Shown here in pieces: positions 57,366-64,000 of a stretch of 64,000 nucleotides of DNA. Source of the DNA: Narthecium ossifragum (taxonomy: Eukaryota; Streptophyta; Magnoliopsida; Dioscoreales; Nartheciaceae); assembly GCA_963920575.1 (NCBI GenBank), contig OY986966.1:1570130-1634129 (forward strand), given 5' to 3'. The notes under the pieces were generated by a model. That model searched no databases and was not told the origin of the DNA. It saw only the letters and a list, made by a program, of their open reading frames with translations. The translations under genes were made by a program, and so were the position numbers. How positions within the stretch are numbered: the first letter of the stretch is position 1; each line of letters starts with the position of its first letter.

Positions 57366-58599
57366 CTCATCCTGTTAAAGACCGGGCTGGACTGGACTAG
57401 ACCGGGCCGAACCTGGCCGGCCAGCCCCCTTTCTCCTCTCCCATCGTTTTTCCTCTCTTCCGATGTTCTTTCTCCTTCTCTCTCGGCGTGCCGGACGCCA
57501 AGCCCGGCGCCTCACCTCGCCGGAGCCGCCCCGTGGCAAGCCCGATGTCTAGCTCCTCCATCTCCGCCGCCCTGACGTTGCCCTTCGCCGGATCCGCCCC
57601 CCTTTTCAAGCCCGACACCGAGCTCCTCCAGCTCCACTGGCCTAACACTGCTCTCAGCGAGATCTGCCAGACCCAAGCCGCCCCACACTAGTGGCAATCA
57701 AAACCAACTAATCAAAAACCCACCTTGATAGCATCGGCAGGGAGAAGGAAGAGGGCGGCTCGGATCGAGACTGATTTTAGAATTTTGAAATGTATTATTC
57801 GATGAATGTTGGTATGCATTGGTAAATATCATTCTGAATTCATTTTATCCGGCATTGTTGGGGGCGAATAGGATTTCGTCTGGAAATCATTTGCCGGTAA
57901 TTGGGACTGTTGCATTCTTGCGATTTTTGGATCTACTATAAGGTTTCTTCTTTTCTTTTCTTTTTTTGCTTGATTTGAAGTTCTTGAGGTGGGATAGATT
58001 GATTTCTGCTATTGTTAGTTTCTGATTTGACTTTGATGTTGTGATCTTATAAGGGCTTTCGAGATTGCTTGCTCAGGTTGTGCGTTCGAAGGGAAATCCA
58101 AGCAGTGACGAGCATCGCACGTTGGCCAGACCCGCCCCGAGCCCATCTCCTCTGCGGAATTCCAAGTTTTTTCAGGTAGAAAGTCACATTTCTATCCCTT
58201 ATTCACTGCCGTGCGTTGATCAGCTCCTTTTTACTGTTAGTTTGTATGATACAAGGGTTCATTGCAATTTAGATCTTTAACAAATTGGGATGCAGCATCT
58301 TTCATGCCACATTGAAGGATCTGTTTGTTCTTGCATGTCTATAGGTTACTGTGGTCAGGCAGAGATATTTCCTGGAATCTTGATTTATTGGGATAGTTAT
58401 CCCTTTCCATTAGCTGGTTTCAGGTTATGAACCAAATAGTAAATTACCTGGGCAACTGTGAACCTAGTAATCATATTTTTCTATAGAAAGGCTTTATTGA
58501 ACTGATTTCGTTATATATACTTCGGCAAATCAAGGACTTTTCCCAAGCTAGTTACCTGTTCCCGGTTGCTGCGTCCTAATTTTAAGTTTTGTTGTCCAA
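57366..58599 (+). other. GC-rich leader-like region, possible lost 5' exons of a gene
   Basis: 57420-57690 is C-rich with short frames (for example SSSISAALTLPFAGSAPLFK) that match nothing I know. An exon-like stretch ends TTTTTTCAG/GTAGAAAG near 58174, after a GCTCAG acceptor-like site near 58075. It lies upstream of the orphan CUE exon (59448), so it may be the 5' part of the duplicated CUE-like gene, which in unit 1 is lost in the gap. This is inference from position only. Confidence 0.3.
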
Positions 58600-58604
58600 C
58601 GGGT

Positions 58605-59196
58605 TGCTGGCGCGGAAGCGTCGGATCCCCAATCCTTGATTGATGTTTGCAAACCCTAAATCGATGCTCGAACACACAAACGCAAATAACCAAACCAAAA
58701 GATGCAAGATAATAGAAAAATAATAAAAAAAGTGAGAAACACAGAGATTTACGTGGTTCACAGATTCTCCTACGTTCACAGAGAGAGCACACCAAAGAAA
58801 TCTATTAAAAACAAGAAGATTACAATGATGCTAGGTTGTTGATCTATCACCGAGCATTCTCTCACCGGATTCCTCTTTTCTCTCTCATTTTTCTCTCTCT
58901 TCTCTCCTTCTCTCCTCTCTCTCTTTCTCTGCCGCAACCTCTCTCTCTCAATCCGTACAAAGCCTCTCTTTCTTTCTCTGCCGCAACCCCCCTCTCTCTC
59001 TCTCCATCCGTACACAGCCTATCTACCCTCTCCCGTGCAAATCCACTCCTCCTTCAATTTTTTATATGTACTAGGGTATCAGGAGAGAGATTCATAAGTT
59101 AAGTTTAATTGACACTCTGTCTTTACATGAACTAATCCATAGCTCAATTAAATTGAACTCTAATTAGAGACTCATAATTTGAGTCATATTCTAACA
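58605..59196 (-). mobile_element. Solo LTR, 592 bp
   Basis: On the minus strand it runs TGTTAGAATATGACTC... to ...CGCCAGCA (TG...CA). Flanks are CGGGT (58600-58604) and CGGGC (59197-59201), a 5-bp target duplication with one mismatch. No internal region or second LTR is near. It contains a long CT-rich (CTCTCTCT) stretch, and GATTTACGTGGTTC on the plus strand, both common in plant Copia LTRs. Confidence 0.6.
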
Positions 59197-59281
59197 CGGG
59201 CAAATTTCCGAATTTTGGTCAGTGGTGGAGCTGGATTCGTTGGGTCTCATCTGTGGACAAATTGATGGAAACTGAGAAGAA

Positions 59282-59640
59282 CGAGATTGGTATTTGGATA
59301 GATTAGTGGTACAATTTGGCTAGCCTTATCTGCATTCGCATGTTTGATCATAGTTTAAGCATCCTGGGTGTGGATGGTTTCATGAGATCCTTGCAGTGTT
59401 ATCTCCTTCCACCTTCTGCTTATCCATTTTGTTGTGATATTTGTTAGGTCATTGAAACAGTTCTAAAGACCCATGATCATAAAATTGATGATGCTATCAA
59501 TAGACTTACTGCTCTCTGTCTTGGTGATGGTTCCGCAAGAGATCAATACGTGATTGCTGCTGCAATGCTTCCTAGAGTTGACAATGTCATTCAAGGTTGG
59601 AAGTTTGGTTTCAATTTTCTGTATCTTAGGTTCCACCCAA
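59282..59640 (+). pseudogene. Orphan exon of a duplicated CUE-like gene
   Basis: Exon 59448-59595 is nearly identical to 51527-51674 and has the same length and splice sites. Upstream sequence (GATTGGTATTTG(G/A)ATAGATTAGTGG) and the start of the next intron also match unit 1. Homology ends at about 59630, where unrelated repeats begin; exons 2-4 are absent. It is a remnant of the tandem duplication that made the two phosphatase genes. Confidence 0.88.
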
Positions 59641-60600
59641 ATCCCCACCTTCCGGATCTCACTATCCACGCCTCTCCAATGGCTTGCGACGACCCTAGAA
59701 GGTTCAAAATGTTTCCACGAAGCTTTTCTGACCTATCTTGACATGGTTCCTCCAAGAAGCTTTCCTAACCTTTCTTGACATGGTTCCTCCCATGCCGACG
59801 CCGACCACCTCCACCCAAACCTCCACCGATCGGATCTTGCCATCCATGCCTCCCCAACGGCATGCGATGACTCTAGAAGAATCAGAAGACTTCAAAGAAG
59901 CTTCCTTGATCTACCTTACCACGGTTCAAAGTTTGTTCAATTGGTAAAAAACTTGTGTCATTTTCACTTTCTACTTTCCGTTACTTATTCATAACACTCT
60001 TTCTTTTCTATCGAATCTCAGCAACCACCTCACCAGTCTCGACCTCCAACGAGCTTGTTTCGTCGTAGATCCATCATCGACATCTCTTAGTCTTTCAAAT
60101 CACTTTCCACTTTCCACACTTCTACCGAATCTCACTGTCAGGATCCCATCGGTACCAACCCTAACTCGCCGCCCCGACTCTCCTCTAACCTTCACCGTCT
60201 TCCTCCGACCTCCTCCATCACCTAACACCTTCCACACCGGCGCCGACCACCTCCACCCAAACCCCAACTGACCGGATCTTGCCATCCACATCTCCTCGAC
60301 GGCCTGCAACGACTCTAGAAGGATGAGAAGGCTTCCACAAAACTTCCTTGAGCTATCTCAACATAGTTCAAGGCCATGTTCACTGGCGACCACCATGCCA
60401 ACGACCTTCAATCAGCCACCTCCGGTGACTTATCCGTCGATCCACCCCAAGTGATCGAATCCCTAGGGCCATGTGACCTCTCCAGTACCATCACTATCCG
60501 CTAGCGACTTCGTTTCGCCGTACATCCATTGGTAGCAACTTTTTAGCCGTCCGATTGGCCTACACCCAGATCCAGAAACGTGAAAGCACAGCTGCCTACT
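59630..60600. repeat. Diverged tandem repeats replacing the CUE gene body
   Basis: The strings ACC(A)CCTCCACCCAAA, CGGATCTTGCCATCCA and GA(C)TCTAGAAG recur at about 59635-59760, 59800-59940 and 60240-60370. This looks like untranslated sequence of a transposable element. No frame longer than 75 codons and no known domain is seen. Confidence 0.6.
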
Positions 60601-60606
60601 TAACAA

Positions 60607-61013
60607 GGGTCCGTTTGGACGTGCGTTTCTGCTGCCCAAACACACTTTTTTTTTGGACCGAACGCAGTCGCGTTCACAAAAATCCCGTTTGGGAATAATA
60701 GCAGACTGTTGGGGACCACGTCAAAACTGCGTCAGAGACGAAGTAGTTTATAGGTGCTTTCATCTGGCCGCACCTTGCTTGCGGCGTAACAAGCACAAAA
60801 ACTAAATAACAAACTAATATTTTACACTATACATTTAAGAAAAAACGCACACCCAAACAATAAATTACATAAACACACTTTTCTACCATAGTTTATTAAC
60901 GTGTTATACCAAACAGTTTTTAAGTCGTTACTGCACCGCACCTCACCACAGTTTACAAATACACCGCACCTCACCACAGTCATAAAAAACACAAAGCACG
61001 CTCAAACGGAGCC
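60607..61013. mobile_element. TIR element or MITE, about 407 bp
   Basis: The left end is GGGTCCGTTTGGACGTGCG. Reading in from the right it is GGCTCCGTTTGAGCGTGCT. The interior is AT-rich with two copies of ACACCGCACCTCACCACAGT-like sequence (60940-60980). I found no clear target duplication, so the ends are approximate and the superfamily is open. Confidence 0.55.
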
Positions 61014-61306
61014 TAAAACCAATGAGCTTTGGAGGGCATTTTGATTAAACAAATATTATAACTAATCATTACTGGAAATAAAACGACCTGCCACCTTAGA
61101 AAATTACAGATGGACTATGAACGATAAATTCCATTAAAAGAGACTATATCCTGTATGAATATTCTGAATCGCAAAACATGTCTAAATAAAACAATGCTTC
61201 AAATCCTAATACAATGCAGGATGTTCCTAATGAAGACGAAACTAATCTTTATTGGCTGCTCTAGAGCAAGGCATTCTGTTCACTGTTCTAATCCTAGCTG
61301 CAACCT

Positions 61307-63324
61307 TTACTCATAAGGACGATTGACTCTGTTGTAGAACCATACAGAGTCACCAAGTTCTCTCACGCCATTCTCATTCCTATGCCACGAGTAGTATGCA
61401 TGAGTCCTGTTCTTGATCTCCAGAGTTGCATGCCCAAAGCTCGCCTCTCGGAAAGCCGAGTAATCAGGTTGTGGATCAACAAAACTGCATCACATACATT
61501 AGTTTCCATTTCCAATCAGTTCTAGGAAAAGAAGTCCAGAAACCTACAAGAAACTTGGGAGAAGTATATATCCTCACCCGACTGGCAACCCTTCAATGTT
61601 GCCTCCATCCCCAATAGTCATGTAAACTGGAGCATCCTCATTAGGTACTGGTGTGCACTCTCCATTTGTGATGTTGTATGCAATATTGGAAATACGTTTC
61701 TGAGAAGAATTATAACAATGTCATCAAGTAGTTTGAATGAATTCCTGCTAGAATATACATTATCGAAGAGTTATTGGATTGAAAAAGTTACCGATCTTTC
61801 GTAACCATGAACATGCCCAGCAATAACAAGATCAACCTTGTGATCTACAAGCCATGATTCAAACTGGACCCTCATGGTCTCCCCTTCCATGTAATGGTAA
61901 TCAAAGGTGTTGTACCATGGAGTGTGGACCAAAACTATCAGCCATGGAGTCTCAGTTCTGTTCACCCTGGGTAGCTCTTGTTTGAGCCATTCATACTGTG
62001 GAGTATACTTCCCTGGAAAGAGTATAGCAATTGATCAGCTACGCATGAACTCTATTCACCAAAAGCTTTGATATAATTGCAATAAAAAGAGTTAAAAAGT
62101 CTCACCATAAGCAGAGTAAGAGGAGAGAACAATGATGTGAGCAGATGCACGCCTTATAGAATACCACAAAGGAGATGTACTCTGGGAGGCTTTGTATGGA
62201 GTTGCATAACGCTTGATGTAAGGCTTGAAAGGTGTTGTCTCGCCCTGCAGACATTTTAAAAGCAACTTATGTTGAACATTCAACTACAACAAGAAGCTAT
62301 ATATCAGCCGAGAATCAATCGATACTAAAGACTTACGATTTCTGGAATAAAATCGAGTTCGTGATTGCCTGCAACCCAGATCCAAGGCTGGTAAGCAGTG
62401 CTCCTCTCTACGAATCTCCCCCAGGTATCCCACCTCCTGTTGTCATTGTTTGGGTAATGATCTTGGTACGCCAGATCTCCGATGAACAGCACGGCTTGAC
62501 CATTCTCGTTATCGACGTAGTGGCTGAAAGTTTTATTGGAATCAGTAGTTTGCCCAAGATCACCTGCATCACAACAACATACATATATACCCAGATGATT
62601 GATTACAAGATATGTGGCTAATTAAGTTCCAGTGACAAATATGGATCTTAGAGGAGATGAAGCCAATTACCAATGAGGCCAAACGTGTAGGGAACGTCAG
62701 GTCCTACTGCCGGAGGAGTTGTGAACCAGAACTGGCGGCTGGATTCCCCGACCCCAACCTCGTAGAAGTACTTAGTATCATACTGTATAAAAACCAAGCA
62801 TCAAACAAGAGGATCTTCACATGAAGTATATCGATCTAAGAAGAGAGTATACGTACATACCTCCAAGTTGTTAAGGAAGCAGTGATGGATGTAACCAGAT
62901 TTATAGTCGGAGTAGTTGTAGGTGGTGACCCTGGCGTGGGCCTGATACTGTGTCTTGTTCTCCTCGGGGCCATACAAGACCAAGTTAGACCCAGCCTCTT
63001 CAGGCGTGATCCATGATACGATCACACTCTTCCCATTGTAGTCTCCTTGGGTGATGTGAACCTGAAAGCCATTAAAGTGCAAACAAAGCTTTGTAATGAG
63101 ATCAAAGCTACGCTGGTACGTACTGAAGACTAACTACTTGAAAGAGGAAAGACCTGCTCTGGAGCATTGTAACCAGGGGGAGGTTGGAAGACGTCGCTGC
63201 CGTAGGGCATGTCGCCAGAGGCCTCCAGCTTGCGCGCGTACTTGCTCGTCACACCGCCATGACACAGGGTTGCTAGGCTTAGGAGGAGCAGAGCCGCCAC
63301 CATTAATGGACCTTTCGAGCCCAT
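61307..63324 (-). CDS. Purple acid phosphatase 2 (secreted, eight exons)
   Basis: Exons on the minus strand are 63324-63154, 63061-62861, 62782-62671, 62563-62337, 62244-62106, 62012-61792, 61699-61578 and 61484-61307. All are in phase, giving 456 residues. Exon lengths equal those of phosphatase 1 except exon 4, which has one extra codon (VDNENG against DGDNG). All metal-binding blocks are kept ([33 protein letters not shown]). Differences cluster at FIPEI against YVPWI after GNHE and at DYHYMEGET against QTHYMEGES near the VxxH block, which could affect substrate choice. It also has its own TATA box, so both genes may be expressed. Confidence 0.96.
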
Positions 63325-63390
63325 TGTGACTACCTTCTTCGTCTAGCCCGCTATGCTGCAATGCAGCAACAAAGTACTGATGGGGGAGTC

Positions 63391-63398
63391 TTATATAG
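63391..63398 (-). promoter_or_regulatory. TATA box of phosphatase 2
   Basis: CTATATAA on the minus strand lies about 67 bp upstream of the ATG at 63324, the same distance as in phosphatase 1. The upstream region shares GGATAACAACAACTCTT with that gene. Confidence 0.65.
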
Positions 63399-63419
63399 AG
63401 CATGATCTATTGGCGTGGA

Positions 63420-64000
63420 TAACAACAACTCTTATTATGGATAGCTATAAGAGAGATTTGGGCTCCCAATTATCGTTCCAACAATTAACAATTTAAAGCA
63501 TATTCTTTCGTATATTCATGCTTTTATCGTTCTGATAATTTGCTATGTTTTGAATCTTGGTTGGAGATTTTATATGAATAGGGATTTGGTTGTGAGTCGA
63601 GCCAGAAGCCGACTCAAATTAGTTTAGGCGCGACCAGATTCAATGAATAAAATGGGTTCAGTTCAGGCTCGAGCCTGGAAATTCAAGACTTGACCCGAGT
63701 TTCGGCCCCACCTATTCAATAGTTGAGTTTGGTTAATTTAATAGGGGTATTAGGTCAAAACTCCAAAAACTGGTAGTCTCTTTGTCCAACACCCCATGCT
63801 ATTTGTCAAAAACCCCGTACCCACTTTTTTTAGATTAATAAGCCCAAAACACACAAAAAAGACGAAAATACCCTTTCATATTTTTTTCCCCTTTCTCTCC
63901 CCCGCTCTCCTCTCTCCTCTCTCTCCTCTCTCTCCTCTCACCCTTCTCTTCTCCGGCGACCGTCAAAGAGACCGGCGCCCCCTCAGACCTCGTCCAGCGT
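63420..64000. other. Phosphatase 2 upstream region and window end
   Basis: It is AT-rich to about 63860, then changes to a CT-rich run (CTCTCCTCTCTC, 63893-63950) and GC-rich sequence at the window edge. That fits the 5' leader of a next gene reading rightward, but nothing coding can be supported within the window. Confidence 0.4.

Noticed and set aside
57363..57691. Pro/Ser-rich protein gene upstream of the solo LTR
   Set aside because: Frames are short and overlap on both strands; no conserved motif.

Overview
This is a window of flowering-plant nuclear DNA. The evidence is spliceable genes with GT-AG introns, plant-specific families (secreted DUF26/Gnk2-domain proteins and plant high-molecular-weight purple acid phosphatases), an L1-type plant LINE, a long-LTR retrotransposon with an initiator-Met primer site, and many small TIR elements. 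I cannot name the species. It is a draft scaffold: two runs of exactly 200 N (15022-15221 and 51103-51302) split it into three contigs.

Layout. (1) 1-15021 is, by reading, an exact copy of 33830-48850 (constant offset 33829). The copy stops exactly at the first N run, so it is either redundant assembly or a very young duplication. (2) 15222-26170 is a cluster of small secreted DUF26 genes: one 3' fragment, one intact gene (22451-23170) and three pseudogenes, mixed with locally duplicated blocks carrying long-TIR elements. (3) 26193-27475 is a TIR element that carries a fragment of a PAM2-motif (CID-type) gene. (4) 28387-41069 is a nested insertion: a 6.6-kb LINE with a 16-bp target duplication, split inside ORF1 by a 6-kb LTR element with a 5-bp target duplication (CCACG). 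The LTR element has lost nearly all of pol. (5) 41070-50100 (and copy A 7241-15021) holds a repeat family carrying an unusual two-exon coding cassette (coiled coil plus a Trp-rich tail), a broken FAR1/MULE-type transposase gene and several MITEs. (6) 51303-63400 is a tandem segmental duplication: a CUE-like coiled-coil gene followed by a purple acid phosphatase gene on the opposite strand. Both phosphatase genes look intact. The second CUE copy is reduced to one exon and is followed by unrelated repeats; a solo LTR lies just upstream of it.

Working together: the only apparently functional host genes are the two secreted phosphatases (phosphate scavenging in wall or vacuole), the 5'-truncated CUE-like gene (possible ubiquitin binding) and one secreted DUF26 protein (possible antifungal or lectin-like role). 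The rest is mobile DNA and its debris. The most unusual signal is the repeated two-exon cassette, whose exons differ much more between copies than their introns and flanks do.
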